A stretch of DNA of 54,445 nt from the NCBI GenBank assembly GCA_047974325.1, contig JBKECE010000236.1, forward strand, positions 1-54,445, given 5' to 3'. Positions 1-9,433 of this stretch are shown here, in pieces. The position numbers and the translations under genes were made by a program. The notes below the pieces were generated by a model. It was not told the DNA's origin. It saw only the letters and a program-made list of their open reading frames with translations, and made no database searches. Within the stretch, counting starts at the first letter, position 1. Each line of letters starts with the position of its first letter. Origin of the DNA: QVMP01 sp047974325. Its GTDB lineage: Bacteria; Bacteroidota; Bacteroidia; Bacteroidales; Dysgonomonadaceae.

Positions 1-467
1 ACTGCTCCAGATGCTATGGAATCGCTCAAGATACTGTTCATTTCACTTTTATGGTTCAGCATCAAACCCACTTTGGGTCCAAAATTGATGATAAAACGGA
101 CTTTATTACCTACATAAATATGCGTCATCAACGGTAATTCCAGATAGTCAAGCTCCTGTTTAAAACTATATCCTTCGGCATTTGTGTTAAAATTTTGCTC
201 CCAACCCATTTGACTATAGTTCAATTCAGCGATGATGCCAACATGGTTGTCCGATATATACCGAGCCGAGATGCCTCCGTGAAAACCTCTTACATAATTG
301 GTATTCAAATATAAATTTTGTGCGGTGGGATCAAAACTTGCGGTCGAAAAAACAGGTCCGAAGCCAACCCCAAAATTCCATTCGGGCTTAAACTTGTTTT
401 GACTTTGGGCGTTAACCAAAGATGCAGACAAACAAATGATGGCAACAATTAATATTCTGCTTTTCAT
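1..467 (-). CDS. PorT-like outer-membrane beta-barrel protein, 3' end cut by window edge
   Basis: The reading frame is open from an ATG at 467 down to base 1, so about 155 residues are visible and the C-terminus lies outside the window. Residues 1-20 form a Sec signal peptide ending in VNA, followed by alternating amphipathic strands (WNFGVGFGPVFS, GGISARYISDNHVGIIAELNY, LDYLELPLMTHIYVG). This matches small Bacteroidota outer-membrane barrels of the PorT/OMP_b-brl_2 type, which are placed in the outer membrane; some support type IX secretion, others have no known role. Its ATG overlaps the stop of the upstream LysM gene (ATGA, 464-467), indicating translational coupling. The family call is good; the specific function is unknown. 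Confidence 0.75.
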   Translation of the reverse strand, partial: MKSRILIVAIICLSASLVNAQSQNKFKPEWNFGVGFGPVFSTASFDPTAQNLYLNTNYVRGFHGGISARYISDNHVGIIAELNYSQMGWEQNFNTNAEGYSFKQELDYLELPLMTHIYVGNKVRFIINFGPKVGLMLNHKSEMNSILSDSIASGA

Positions 468-2242
468 TCTTTACTGTAATCTGTTTTTGTCACTCCGGAA
501 TCAGTGAAAGAAACAATATAAATCCCCTCATTCACATATCCACCACCATCTCGTTCTTTTTCAAAATGGAACGGAGTTTGTAAGGAGGAATATTTTATTT
601 TACCCAGATTGGAGTCGAAACTCATCCCATAACTATTCAACGCCGAAATAAAATACATTCCTGTATCGTACCCCAACATTGCATATTTGGGAAAGGTATT
701 GAGCATTTCTTTATTGTACGATTTCTTATATTCTGCTTCAAACGATTGTGTCTGAGTGTTTTTTTGCGCAAAAAAAGATGAGTAGATATTCGTATTGAAT
801 TTTGTCAGATCGGAAGTCAGTGCTGTATATGCCTGCCAATCGGGATAACCGAATAAATTGATGTCATAATCGGCATTCTTGGCAGCTATCGGTTTTAGCG
901 TTGTTAGCAATTTAGACAATGACAGGTACGAACTTGATGACGGTATGATTACATTCTTTTTGCTATCTGAAAGTTGTTCCTGCAAAGCCGTATCAAAATT
1001 TGCATCCACCTGCACCTGCTTCACAGAGATCCCTTTTTTGTCCAAATAGGTTTTTAATTGATCGAGAAAGTCGGACTTATCATCAGCATCTTTGTCTGTC
1101 ACAAAAATAACGTTTGCCGTGCTATATTTCTTTACAAAAATATTATCAATCTTAGAATAAAGATCTGAATGAGAGACGCATACCTGAAAAGCATTCTTAT
1201 TGGAAGAAACAGCCTGAGATTTGGTAGGAAGAGGTATCACGTATTTAATATTATTTTTTTTGCTGAAATCGGACAGAAGGGAAATCTGTTCGGTGGTGAT
1301 GCCTCCGATAATCATATGAAGAGCTGCAATATCACTCGCTTCTAGCAAACTTTTCAGCTTGTTGGCATTGTCTTCCGTTCCAATATCATGTGTGTAGATT
1401 TCTATTGTGTGACCTTTCTTCTTCAATTCGTCAATTGCTAAGAGAAAACCTTCATAATATTCAACAAGGCGTTGTTTCTGATTTTCGTCTTTGTCGAAGA
1501 ATGGAAACATAACCCCAATTTTCAGAGTCGAGATGTTAGTGCTGGTCTTATTGTTAGCTGCCGAAGCCGTTGATGTAGCCTTAGCTGCAACGGGTTCAGC
1601 CTTGGTCTTTGATGGTATGGTTATCACCATATCTTTTTTCAGTCCTGCTTTGAGTTCGGGGTTTTGCGCCACCAAATCCTCGATAGTTACGTCATACTGT
1701 TTCGACAAACTATAGAGCGTTTCTTTTGAAGAAACCTTATGTGTTTGTTTCTTTGATGACTGCGTGGCCGATGCTTCTGGCTTCGGCGTTTCTATCTTAT
1801 AGAAGACAGCAACAGGGACTTTTATATCTTTCCCTTCCTTGAGTCCTTCCGTTCCCAATTTAGGATTCAGGTTCAATATTTTATCGACAGTCGTATTGTA
1901 TTGTTTCGATATGGAATATATCGTTTCTCCTTTCTGCGGCTTGTGTGATTTATATTCTATTTTCTCAACATTCGGAATGATCAGTTCATCCCCTGCGTTT
2001 AGGTTTTCGGCCGCTTTCGGGTTCAGCCGATACAATTCCTGAAGACTTATGCCATAATCTTTTGAGATAGAATATGCCGTCTGCCCTTGCTCTACTTTAT
2101 GTATCGTATATTTTTTTTGTTTATTGTCGTCAGATGATTGATTAATTGTGTATGCTCTACTTGCCTGACAACTGATGGCAAGCATAGGCATCACGGAACA
2201 AAGTGAAAGTAAAAACGTTACAAGCTGAACTTTTGATTTCAT
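464..2242 (-). CDS. LysM-repeat protein with periplasmic-binding-like C-terminal domain
   Basis: This 592-residue exported protein has a hydrophobic N-terminus (about 1-27), three LysM repeats (about 45-90, 98-143, 166-210; each with a Q/K-G-E/Q-T-xYSISKxY core and an LNP turn), a Ser/Thr/Ala-rich linker (about 212-238) and a C-terminal domain (240-592) resembling a type 1 periplasmic-binding fold, starting at LKIGVMFPFFD. LysM modules bind peptidoglycan; the C-terminal domain resembles substrate-binding proteins of amino-acid transporters, but no transporter genes are adjacent. It probably sits on the cell wall in the periplasm. A cysteine at residue 25 lies in a poor lipobox, so lipidation is doubtful. 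It lies 32 bp after plsC and overlaps the next gene by 4 bp, suggesting a three-gene transcript. Confidence 0.85.
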   Translation of the reverse strand: MKSKVQLVTFLLSLCSVMPMLAISCQASRAYTINQSSDDNKQKKYTIHKVEQGQTAYSISKDYGISLQELYRLNPKAAENLNAGDELIIPNVEKIEYKSHKPQKGETIYSISKQYNTTVDKILNLNPKLGTEGLKEGKDIKVPVAVFYKIETPKPEASATQSSKKQTHKVSSKETLYSLSKQYDVTIEDLVAQNPELKAGLKKDMVITIPSKTKAEPVAAKATSTASAANNKTSTNISTLKIGVMFPFFDKDENQKQRLVEYYEGFLLAIDELKKKGHTIEIYTHDIGTEDNANKLKSLLEASDIAALHMIIGGITTEQISLLSDFSKKNNIKYVIPLPTKSQAVSSNKNAFQVCVSHSDLYSKIDNIFVKKYSTANVIFVTDKDADDKSDFLDQLKTYLDKKGISVKQVQVDANFDTALQEQLSDSKKNVIIPSSSSYLSLSKLLTTLKPIAAKNADYDINLFGYPDWQAYTALTSDLTKFNTNIYSSFFAQKNTQTQSFEAEYKKSYNKEMLNTFPKYAMLGYDTGMYFISALNSYGMSFDSNLGKIKYSSLQTPFHFEKERDGGGYVNEGIYIVSFTDSGVTKTDYSKE

Positions 2243-2274
2243 GAATTTTATACTTTGTGTAAAACGGTTTTAAT

Positions 2275-3024
2275 TTATTTATACTTATCCCACAAATCGG
2301 AATAAATTACATCTCTTGTTCTATTCATTAATGCACTCTCTTCATCGGCATTCAGATCTTTGGTTTCGATGGGTTTGTGTATCACCAATTCCATTTTACC
2401 GGGATGCAAAAGGAATGAATCAATTCTCAGAATATCAAAAGGTCCATTTAACGTTAGTGGAACTATAGGTAGTTTCATATCTTCGGCAATGACAAATGCA
2501 CCTTTCTTAAACTTTCCCATTTTACCTGTTTTTGTCCGTGCACCTTCCGGAAAAATAGTCATGGAAACACCCGGTTCCAGTTCTTTTTTTGTTTTTTCTA
2601 TCGTTTCCTTTATAGCCTTCGGGCTCGAATTATCGACATAGACATGACCTATGATTTCACAAGCTTTGCCCACTAAAGGCAATTTCCGCAAGCTTTGTTT
2701 CTGAACCCATTTCGTTTTCAGTCCTAAATATCCGTAAACGAGAAAAATATCAAATGCACTTTGGTGATTGGCTACAAAGACATACGATTGCGTTGGATCC
2801 AAATCCACTTCTTTTCTCACCGATATGCGGCAAAGAGCCAAACGACAAGCCAATTTTGACCAATACATGGGCGGCACATAGCCCCAAAAGCGCCTGTCAC
2901 CGATAAGACTGCCAATAATTGCTGAAAGTGCAGTGATTATTGTTGCAACCAAAAATATTGGGAGAAAAATAATTATTTGATAAATAGCTAATAAGATATT
3001 CTTCATCTCAAAACAACTTTTCAA
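2275..3024 (-). CDS. plsC: 1-acyl-sn-glycerol-3-phosphate acyltransferase (PlsC family)
   Basis: This protein transfers an acyl chain to lysophosphatidic acid to make phosphatidic acid at the inner membrane. In 249 residues it shows an N-terminal membrane segment (about 10-42), the catalytic HX4D motif (NHQSAFD, H87 and D92) and the acceptor-binding FPEGART motif (158-164), all in the spacing usual for the family. Length is normal. A second ATG at 3006 (MKNILL) is an equally good start and would remove six residues. A -7 box at 3050-3057 places the transcription start just upstream of either. It is probably the first gene of a transcript with the LysM and barrel genes downstream. Confidence 0.9.
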   Translation of the reverse strand: MKSCFEMKNILLAIYQIIIFLPIFLVATIITALSAIIGSLIGDRRFWGYVPPMYWSKLACRLALCRISVRKEVDLDPTQSYVFVANHQSAFDIFLVYGYLGLKTKWVQKQSLRKLPLVGKACEIIGHVYVDNSSPKAIKETIEKTKKELEPGVSMTIFPEGARTKTGKMGKFKKGAFVIAEDMKLPIVPLTLNGPFDILRIDSFLLHPGKMELVIHKPIETKDLNADEESALMNRTRDVIYSDLWDKYK

Positions 3025-3049
3025 AAAAAACTTACATTCTTTTCCGTTA

Positions 3050-3057
3050 CAAATGTA
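3050..3057 (-). promoter_or_regulatory. Bacteroidota -7 promoter box for plsC operon
   Basis: The minus strand reads TACATTTG, an exact TAnnTTTG match, 26 bp upstream of the plsC start at 3024. No clear -33 TTG element is seen at the usual distance. Confidence 0.5.
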
Positions 3058-3099
3058 GTTTTTTTATTTTTTACATCTGTTTTTTCATATCCGAAAGTT

Positions 3100-4287
3100 T
3101 CACTGCACATACCTCATGGCCAGATAGGCAAACAATCCGACCGATGTTTTCAGGGCTTCTTCTTTGATGAGAAACGTGGATGTATGCAAACCTGAACATG
3201 GTTTATCTCCCTTAACACCAAACCGATAGAATGTTGCCGGATAGGCTTGCGAGAAAAAACCGAAATCTTCGGATGTCATTCGTTGCGGCAAGCCTAGCAC
3301 TTTAGATTCGGGTAAGTATCCGGTCGCAAAATTTTTCATCAATGATGTCACTTCATCATCATTTAAGGTGCAAGGATAGCCATCGTTGACCGTAATATCG
3401 CAGGTGCAACCATAAGCCTTGACCGTAGACTCGGCAATTTCTCTTATAATCGGTTTCATTTTTCTGCGTTCTTCTTCGTCCATGCAGCGTAACGATCCGG
3501 CAAGAGTAACCTTGTCAGGTATCACATTGGTTGCCCCTTCAGCTATGAACCGTCCGAAAGACAATACCATCGGCTTGAACGGATTCGATCGGCGGCTCAC
3601 AACCTGCTGCATCGACACAATCAATTGAGACGCAGCAAGTACTGTATCGTTCAAATCGTGAGGAATGGCTCCATGTCCGCCCTTTCCCCTGACCGTGATA
3701 TGTACTTCATCGGCCGAAGCCATGATTATTCCACTTTCAAAGCCTACAGTTCCTGACGGATAATCGACATAGGCATGCTGACCGATTATTACATCGGGCT
3801 TGAATGCCTCAAAAACACCATCTTTCAACATCAAACTAGCTCCTCCCGGATCTTTTTCCTCACCCGGTTGAAATATGAACAAGATCGTTCCATTGATCCG
3901 GTCTTTCAGTTCATTTATAATCTTCGCGGCCATCAAGAGGCTCGTTGTGTGAGTATCATGCCCACAAGCATGCATCACTCCGTCATTTTCCGAAGCAAAG
4001 TCAATCCGGTTCTCTTCCTGTATAGGTAAAGCATCCATATCCGCCCTCAAGGCTATTGTCTTCGATTTCGGATTCTGCCCCTCTATCCATGCCAAGATTC
4101 CATATCCGCCGATATTGGTCCGGTGAGATATACCCAGTTCATCCAATTGATTATGTATATATCGGGCGGTTTCCTTTTCTTGAAAAGACAGTTCCGGATG
4201 CTGATGTAAATATTTATAATGAGCCAACGCTTCGGGATAGTATTCTTCGACCTTGGTTTTTATTATTTCGCTTAACATTTCGGGCAA
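3100..4287 (-). CDS. M20 family amidohydrolase (hippurate/N-acyl-amino-acid hydrolase type)
   Basis: This 395-residue cytoplasmic metallopeptidase-family enzyme hydrolyses N-acyl bonds on amino acids or related small molecules. Visible metal and catalytic motifs are RADMDALP (81-88), MHACGHD (105-111), QPGEE (140-144, with the general-base Glu) and a late TSEDFGFF. A dimerisation domain occupies roughly 180-290. There is no signal peptide. Length matches hippurate hydrolase and IAA-amino-acid hydrolase relatives. The exact acyl-amino-acid substrate cannot be read from sequence. It has its own -7 box at 4324-4331 and is separated from the PUL by a hairpin, so it is likely monocistronic. Confidence 0.9.
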   Translation of the reverse strand: MPEMLSEIIKTKVEEYYPEALAHYKYLHQHPELSFQEKETARYIHNQLDELGISHRTNIGGYGILAWIEGQNPKSKTIALRADMDALPIQEENRIDFASENDGVMHACGHDTHTTSLLMAAKIINELKDRINGTILFIFQPGEEKDPGGASLMLKDGVFEAFKPDVIIGQHAYVDYPSGTVGFESGIIMASADEVHITVRGKGGHGAIPHDLNDTVLAASQLIVSMQQVVSRRSNPFKPMVLSFGRFIAEGATNVIPDKVTLAGSLRCMDEEERRKMKPIIREIAESTVKAYGCTCDITVNDGYPCTLNDDEVTSLMKNFATGYLPESKVLGLPQRMTSEDFGFFSQAYPATFYRFGVKGDKPCSGLHTSTFLIKEEALKTSVGLFAYLAMRYVQ

Positions 4288-4323
4288 TAATTAAAGTTTT
4301 TTATTTCACAACGCGACTTTATA

Positions 4324-4331
4324 CAAAAGTA
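4324..4331 (-). promoter_or_regulatory. Bacteroidota -7 promoter box for M20 amidohydrolase
   Basis: The minus strand reads TACTTTTG, an exact TAnnTTTG match, 37 bp upstream of the ATG at 4287. It lies between the PUL-end hairpin and the gene, as expected for an independent promoter. Confidence 0.5.
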
Positions 4332-4400
4332 TATGCTTTATTGTAAATGTCTGCGTCTTTTGAGAAAGATATTTCATCCTCCTGGGAGATATACGCCAAA

Positions 4401-4436
4401 GAGCCTGCTTCAAATCTAACCATTTGAAACAGGCTC
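4401..4436 (-). terminator. Hairpin after the last PUL gene
   Basis: A 15-step inverted repeat with one mismatch: GAGCCTG/CAGGCTC (4401-4407 with 4430-4436) and TTCAAAT/ATTTGAA (4409-4415 with 4422-4428) around a 6-base loop. It lies 55 bp after the stop of the preceding minus-strand gene. The following T-tract is short (TTTGG), so it may be a weak terminator or an RNA-stabilising 3' end. Confidence 0.55.
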
Positions 4437-4491
4437 CACAATCTTAGTTGTACCTGATACCCTAAATCATTTCTGCATTATTCTTGAATGT

Positions 4492-5481
4492 TTATCTATT
4501 TGCAATCTTTTCAGATTTTGAAGTTCCATCCGTGTAAACAGTTTTCTTAACGAAGAAACCTTTGGCAGGATTCAATACTTTTTTACCCGTCAAATCATAA
4601 TATTGAATGTCAGAAACATTTTTTGACACGGCTTCTACATCGATGCTGTTGAGACCGGAAGTATCAGAACCTACTGCGTTTGCCCATGTATCTGAAAGTC
4701 GGAGACCACCAATTTGATAACCAACTGTTGTTCTACTGCGTAGCAAAATGCCTTTCAAAGCTTTCAGGCTTCCTGTCACAGAAACTGTTGCATTAGAAGC
4801 GGGCTCTGCTGTTGTTATGGCCGGATTAATGAACATAGAAACAGTTGCAGTGCCATCTCCGGCAATCACAGCCTTGAAAACAAGCAAATAAGGTTGGTCT
4901 ACATTATACACAGCCGAAGAGGTAAAATCTGCAGCAACAGCCGATCCATCACCACCGATAGCTAATTTATATGTTGAGCCATCTACATTCAAAGCAGCCA
5001 AACGTCCGCGCAGTGCTCCACCCCGAAAGTTTCCGTCTAAGCCCATAAACTCGCTGATTCCCGATCCCGGTGTTCCCGAAATTGCATTAACGTTCAAAAT
5101 AAAAGCCAGATAATATGTTCCAAGACTATATTCTGTATCACTTTCAGACAATGAATAGACCGTATATCTTCCGGTGGAACCAGATGCCTGTTTTTCAACA
5201 ATCAATGATGTATTCAATCCTGATTCAATATAACCAGTATATGACAACGGTGCGGCAATGGTCGGGCTAACACCACCTCTGTTGCTCGCATTGGAACTCA
5301 GACACCAAGTGTTCAGAAAAATAGGATCCGTCGTTGTACCCGAAGCATACGCTTGTTTTTCGAGATTCTCTCCAACTGCATATCCACTCAAAAAATCTTT
5401 TTTGAGGAAATTACTGGTTTGTGCATTTACAATGCCCAAACCAAAGGCTAAAATAGCCACTGAGAATAAAACTTTTTTCAT
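4492..5481 (-). CDS. Secreted PUL-associated protein with T9SS-like C-terminal domain
   Basis: This 329-residue protein has a Sec signal peptide (1-20, cleavage after VNA) and no lipobox cysteine. Residues about 28-280 form a beta-rich, Gly/Ser/Thr-rich domain whose start (KDFLSGYAVGENLEK) and end (LRLSDTWANAVG) match the 254-residue protein encoded just upstream; the two are tandem paralogues. The last 40 or so residues (IQYYDLTGKKVLNPAKGFF then a Lys/Thr-rich strand) resemble the type A sorting domain of the type IX secretion system, which the paralogue lacks. It is the last gene of the SusC/SusD half of the PUL, where surface glycan-binding proteins usually lie. A laminin-G-like sandwich is a guess; the molecular role is unknown. 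Confidence 0.75.
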   Translation of the reverse strand: MKKVLFSVAILAFGLGIVNAQTSNFLKKDFLSGYAVGENLEKQAYASGTTTDPIFLNTWCLSSNASNRGGVSPTIAAPLSYTGYIESGLNTSLIVEKQASGSTGRYTVYSLSESDTEYSLGTYYLAFILNVNAISGTPGSGISEFMGLDGNFRGGALRGRLAALNVDGSTYKLAIGGDGSAVAADFTSSAVYNVDQPYLLVFKAVIAGDGTATVSMFINPAITTAEPASNATVSVTGSLKALKGILLRSRTTVGYQIGGLRLSDTWANAVGSDTSGLNSIDVEAVSKNVSDIQYYDLTGKKVLNPAKGFFVKKTVYTDGTSKSEKIANR

Positions 5482-5539
5482 AATCTTTATTTTAAAATAT
5501 TAACAACTCACTATTACTGTTTTTTTTATGTATCCCAAT

Positions 5540-6304
5540 TCATTTTACACCCAGAGCATCTTTCCAATTATCGGAGAATCGAAAACCGCTGATCGAACCT
5601 TGCACAGACTTACGTTGTTTCAACTGGATTCCTTTAATCAGCACATTTGTTGCTTCACTGTTTGTGTATGTCGCTGCGGGAGTGGGTTCTTTATCAGAAA
5701 CTTTAGGATCTACAAACAAAGACACTTTCTTGCTGTCCAGTTCGATCTTCATCACCAACAAATGGGTGGTTCCCAACGCATAGGTGTCTGATGTGATTCC
5801 AACTTCGTCTCTTCCGCCATTCATTCCAATTCTGAACTGGAGCTCTTTGTTTTCCGAACTGACAAACAGTTTTCCACGTGGTGTGCTGCCCGTGAAATTT
5901 GCATCAAAAGACAAAATATCCTGAGCTGTTTTACCGGCTTTAGACACATTGAGCAAAAATGCCAGATAATAGGTACCTGTCTTATATGCTTTATCGAGCG
6001 AATAGACAGAAACGCGTGTTCCTTCGTCTATAGAAAGAGCAATAGCCGGATCTTTTTGCGGATATGATTTATATGTCAGTTCTTTCGAAAGCTTAGGATT
6101 GCTTCCGTTCTGATCGGTTTCTTTTCCGGTCAGATTCCATTGGTTTGCAATCAGATCAACACCACTGGTCGATGTGTAAGAAGCTTTTTCGAGAGTATCG
6201 CCCGCTTTATAACCGGACAGAAAATCGTCTTTGACTAAGCTTTGTGCATTGCTCATCAACACAGACATGGCTAGTATTGATAAAGAGAATATGATCTTTT
6301 TCAT
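5540..6304 (-). CDS. Secreted PUL-associated protein, short paralogue without sorting domain
   Basis: This 254-residue protein has a signal peptide (1-20, ending SNA) and one beta-rich domain covering the rest. It shares with the next gene downstream the opening (DDFLSGYKAGDTLEK), a central TGTYYLAFLLNVS strand, an FDANFTGSTPRGKL segment and the ending FRFSDNWKDALG. It ends where the downstream paralogue begins its C-terminal sorting-like domain, so it would be released into the periplasm or rely on another route. The gap to the downstream paralogue is 58 bp, consistent with co-transcription. Placement after SusC, SusD and the TIG lipoprotein suggests glycan binding; no catalytic motif is recognised. 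Confidence 0.7.
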   Translation of the reverse strand: MKKIIFSLSILAMSVLMSNAQSLVKDDFLSGYKAGDTLEKASYTSTSGVDLIANQWNLTGKETDQNGSNPKLSKELTYKSYPQKDPAIALSIDEGTRVSVYSLDKAYKTGTYYLAFLLNVSKAGKTAQDILSFDANFTGSTPRGKLFVSSENKELQFRIGMNGGRDEVGITSDTYALGTTHLLVMKIELDSKKVSLFVDPKVSDKEPTPAATYTNSEATNVLIKGIQLKQRKSVQGSISGFRFSDNWKDALGVK

Positions 6305-6389
6305 TTTGCTTTACTTATTTTTTTTATAATTTATTGAATGAGAAATTGAGGTAGATAATTATTCTTTCCACCTCAGTTTCCCGTTATTT

Positions 6390-7874
6390 TTATTTTTCGT
6401 AGTAGCAGTTAAATGTTATGGATGATTTTTTGTCTGAAACCGGATTGGTTGTGCTGATACCTGTAATATAAATCAACCCGACCTTGACAGTTGGTGCATC
6501 ATTGGCTGCATTAAGACCTTTTTCCATCATCAGAATCACGCTTCCCACTTCATACAAAGTTTTAGTGTCACCCGCAGCTCCGCCTTTATAGTCGCAGTAA
6601 CCGGAATTTGATACTTGCAGATCTATTCCCAGATCTGTCAATTTTTGTGCGGAAATTGAATCGAGAGAGTTAGCCTTAACTTCGTTGATCAGTGCCAATT
6701 CTGCCATATTACTTTCCAACAATCGTCTCAACCGTATATTTCTAGGCATTTTCTCATCGGGTAAAGCCACTCCGCTACACTTGAATCCTTTGGTCACATT
6801 GCTGCTATTGTTCGGATTGCTAATACGCATTGCACCGCCGGTGATGCTCATCAACAAATAGACATTGTCTTTATTTGCAGCATATTCGCATGGCGTGAAA
6901 ATATCACCTGTCACAGCATTGAAAAAATTGTTCGGCGTGCTTTCATCATTAGCATATATGGTTCTTGCTTCCCAGAAATAAATCTTAGATACATTGGAAG
7001 CATCTACTACAAAACTATCAGTCAGTAGTTGAGATTTATTCACATGATAAATGATTTTCAGAGGGACTGTAGATGTCTGAGTGTATTCTCCGGGCACTAT
7101 GGCAACTAGCTCATTGTCAGTCTTACTTGTGATCAAAGCTCTGTATGCTCCAATCATTACGGTGTCTACCTGTGTCAGGTTTGTACCTGTCAGTGTTATC
7201 GAAGCTCCAACGAAAGCAGTTGAAGGATAAGATGTTACATATGGAACTGGTTTTTCCAGCACAAAAGGTTGATTGGTTGTCCCTGTTTTTTCTACTCCGT
7301 TTTGGTCATTATAAGTAAGCAAAATGTCCACACCTCCGTCTTCTACGACAAAGGGAACTTCCACCAACATTTCTTTTTCTGACTGATAAATGATCTTGCC
7401 TTCCGCACTGCCAAAGAATATGGAGATAGCAGCATCCAGTTTGTTCCCTTCAATCAGCACCTGATCACTCGCCCTTGCAGTAGTAGGATAGTTTGTGAGC
7501 GTTGGTTTTGCATATTGTACAGTGAAGGTTTCTGCACTTTCGCCTCTGTATACAACATTATTGGCACTGTATTGCACTGCAATATTACCTGATCGGGATG
7601 TTGCTGCCACTTTCACGATCATCTCTGTCGAATTGACCCTGTACAAAATAGTCGTTTTGCCGCCGCCAAAAGTAACGGAATCAACCTTCTCCAGATTTTC
7701 TCCCTTAATAGTTATCTGATCTCCGATAGAACCTGTTTTAGGGTAAAAATCTGTAATGACAGGCGTTTCAAATGTCTCGCTGTATATTGATGTACTTTCG
7801 TCGCAACTAGTGAAGACAGCCACAATTAAGATGATCACGGCTGTGATTCTGAATATCAAACTTTTCTTTTTCAT
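6390..7874 (-). CDS. IPT/TIG-domain lipoprotein, probable surface glycan-binding protein
   Basis: About 494 residues from the chosen start (MKKKSLIF, ATG at 7874); an ATG at 7898 would add eight. The signal ends in a lipobox with VFTSC and the acidic DES after Cys, typical of Bacteroidota surface lipoproteins. Three IPT/TIG immunoglobulin-like repeats follow, each beginning with P-x-I/V-T-x-Y-P and containing a G-x-x-I-T-I-x-G-x-N-L core, covering roughly residues 38-290. The C-terminal 200 residues are a distinct domain that I do not recognise and would be the likely ligand-binding part. It lies directly after SusD, the place of SusE/SGBP-B proteins, which bind the polysaccharide at the cell surface. 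Confidence 0.8.
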   Translation of the reverse strand: MKKKSLIFRITAVIILIVAVFTSCDESTSIYSETFETPVITDFYPKTGSIGDQITIKGENLEKVDSVTFGGGKTTILYRVNSTEMIVKVAATSRSGNIAVQYSANNVVYRGESAETFTVQYAKPTLTNYPTTARASDQVLIEGNKLDAAISIFFGSAEGKIIYQSEKEMLVEVPFVVEDGGVDILLTYNDQNGVEKTGTTNQPFVLEKPVPYVTSYPSTAFVGASITLTGTNLTQVDTVMIGAYRALITSKTDNELVAIVPGEYTQTSTVPLKIIYHVNKSQLLTDSFVVDASNVSKIYFWEARTIYANDESTPNNFFNAVTGDIFTPCEYAANKDNVYLLMSITGGAMRISNPNNSSNVTKGFKCSGVALPDEKMPRNIRLRRLLESNMAELALINEVKANSLDSISAQKLTDLGIDLQVSNSGYCDYKGGAAGDTKTLYEVGSVILMMEKGLNAANDAPTVKVGLIYITGISTTNPVSDKKSSITFNCYYEK

Positions 7875-7899
7875 ATCTGACCTTTTTCTTGTATTCATA

Positions 7900-9420
7900 T
7901 TAATATCCGGGATTTTGTGTAGCCAATGTGCTTTGTTCCAAAACTCGGGATGGTATTGGCAAGATAAATTGCCATTCTTCCAAGTCTGTATTCGGCAAAT
8001 ACGTATTCTGATATGTAGATTTCTGATAATAAGATGTCACCGTACCGTTACCCTGATCCCTGTAGTCTTCTGTTAAGAAATGGTTTTTCATCACCGGAAC
8101 AATACGTTTGGTTCTTAATAAATCGAACAGCCGTTGATTTTCAAATGCAAACTCCACACGTCTTTCTTTTTCCATAGCCAAACGAAATTCGACCTTATTG
8201 GTTATCTGGGCACTTGTCAATGACGGTAATCCTGCCCTGTTCCTTATTTGATTCAAATAGGGTAATCCTGCAGAAGCTCCCGACAGTTCATTCTCCACTT
8301 CGCCCAACATCAGTAACACATCGGCAAAACGTAGAATAGGCCAGTCATTTTCTCCATCATATTTTGTAAGCACCGGTGCGAGAAATTTTTTCACATAAGA
8401 TACATATACTGTCACATTTGACGGGTTCACCCATGAATAGGCCATCGTAACATCCTTCCTCTTATCACCGGATTCGTATGCTCTCACAAGATCTTCGGTT
8501 GGAGTGTTCCTGCCATCTCCTCCACCCGTAATGACAGCCGTATAGCTATTACCCGGGGCAAATTCATTGGCAAATCTGGAACCTAATCCATATCCTCCCG
8601 CTTTATACCTTACTGTAAAAATAATTTCATCGTTCATTTCATTTGATACACTGAACACGTCTGCATAAGATGAAGTCAACAGTTTATATCCACTATGGTC
8701 TTTCACATCTTCCAACAAAGGTAAAGCATCACTATAGCGTCCGAGAGTCAGATATACCTTAGCCAATAAAGTTTTTGCCGCCCAAATATCAACACGCCCT
8801 TTTTGGGAAGATTCATATGTTTCGGGCAAAAGAGGTTCGTTCGCATCTATTATTTTGTTTAGATCTTCGATTATAAAGCTATAGATATCATCAACAGAAG
8901 ACCTTTCATATTTTGCTGCCTCTTCGTAAGTTATATTTGAAGTCACTTTGAACACAGGGCCAAAAAGGCGTACCAGACTGAAATAATGATATGATCTGAT
9001 GAACATCGCTTCTCCCTCATATTGTTTTTTGAGTGTAGCATCATCAACGACATTCAAATATTTAAGCACTTTATTACATCTCGATATATTATGATAAACA
9101 GCCTCCCAATAGGTATTGATTGTTGTATGGGCCGGATATGCCTTGAACATGTCCAAGAGGAAGATATCCGATAAAGACTGTGCCGTTGGGCTGTTACCTC
9201 TGGAATTATCCGACCTCAGTTCGGTCAGATACCATTCCACATCTGTCGGATCCTGCATTCCATTATAGCAAGCCATAACTCCCTGATTCACTTCGTCCGT
9301 ATTTTTAAAGAAATCGACCTCTCCGATCTGATCTATCGGTCCCCTTATCAGAAAATCGTCACAACTAACAGCACCCAATAATAAGGCCAATAGGGAAATA
9401 TATATTATTATTTTTTTCAT
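7900..9420 (-). CDS. susD: SusD/RagB family starch-binding-like outer-membrane lipoprotein
   Basis: This surface lipoprotein pairs with SusC as the lid of the oligosaccharide importer. The signal peptide ends in GAVSC followed by DDFL, a classic SusD lipobox. The mature part shows the family layout of TPR-like helices (TYWEAVYHNISRCNKVL, GEAMFIRSYHYFSLVRLFG) and the conserved C-terminal ending with PIP and NPGY. Length, about 506 residues, is normal. Start chosen at 9420 (MKKIII); an ATG at 9426 adds two residues. It follows SusC by about 14 bp. The ligand cannot be read from sequence. Confidence 0.95.
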   Translation of the reverse strand: MKKIIIYISLLALLLGAVSCDDFLIRGPIDQIGEVDFFKNTDEVNQGVMACYNGMQDPTDVEWYLTELRSDNSRGNSPTAQSLSDIFLLDMFKAYPAHTTINTYWEAVYHNISRCNKVLKYLNVVDDATLKKQYEGEAMFIRSYHYFSLVRLFGPVFKVTSNITYEEAAKYERSSVDDIYSFIIEDLNKIIDANEPLLPETYESSQKGRVDIWAAKTLLAKVYLTLGRYSDALPLLEDVKDHSGYKLLTSSYADVFSVSNEMNDEIIFTVRYKAGGYGLGSRFANEFAPGNSYTAVITGGGDGRNTPTEDLVRAYESGDKRKDVTMAYSWVNPSNVTVYVSYVKKFLAPVLTKYDGENDWPILRFADVLLMLGEVENELSGASAGLPYLNQIRNRAGLPSLTSAQITNKVEFRLAMEKERRVEFAFENQRLFDLLRTKRIVPVMKNHFLTEDYRDQGNGTVTSYYQKSTYQNTYLPNTDLEEWQFILPIPSRVLEQSTLATQNPGY

Positions 9421-9433
9421 GATCATTCGTATT

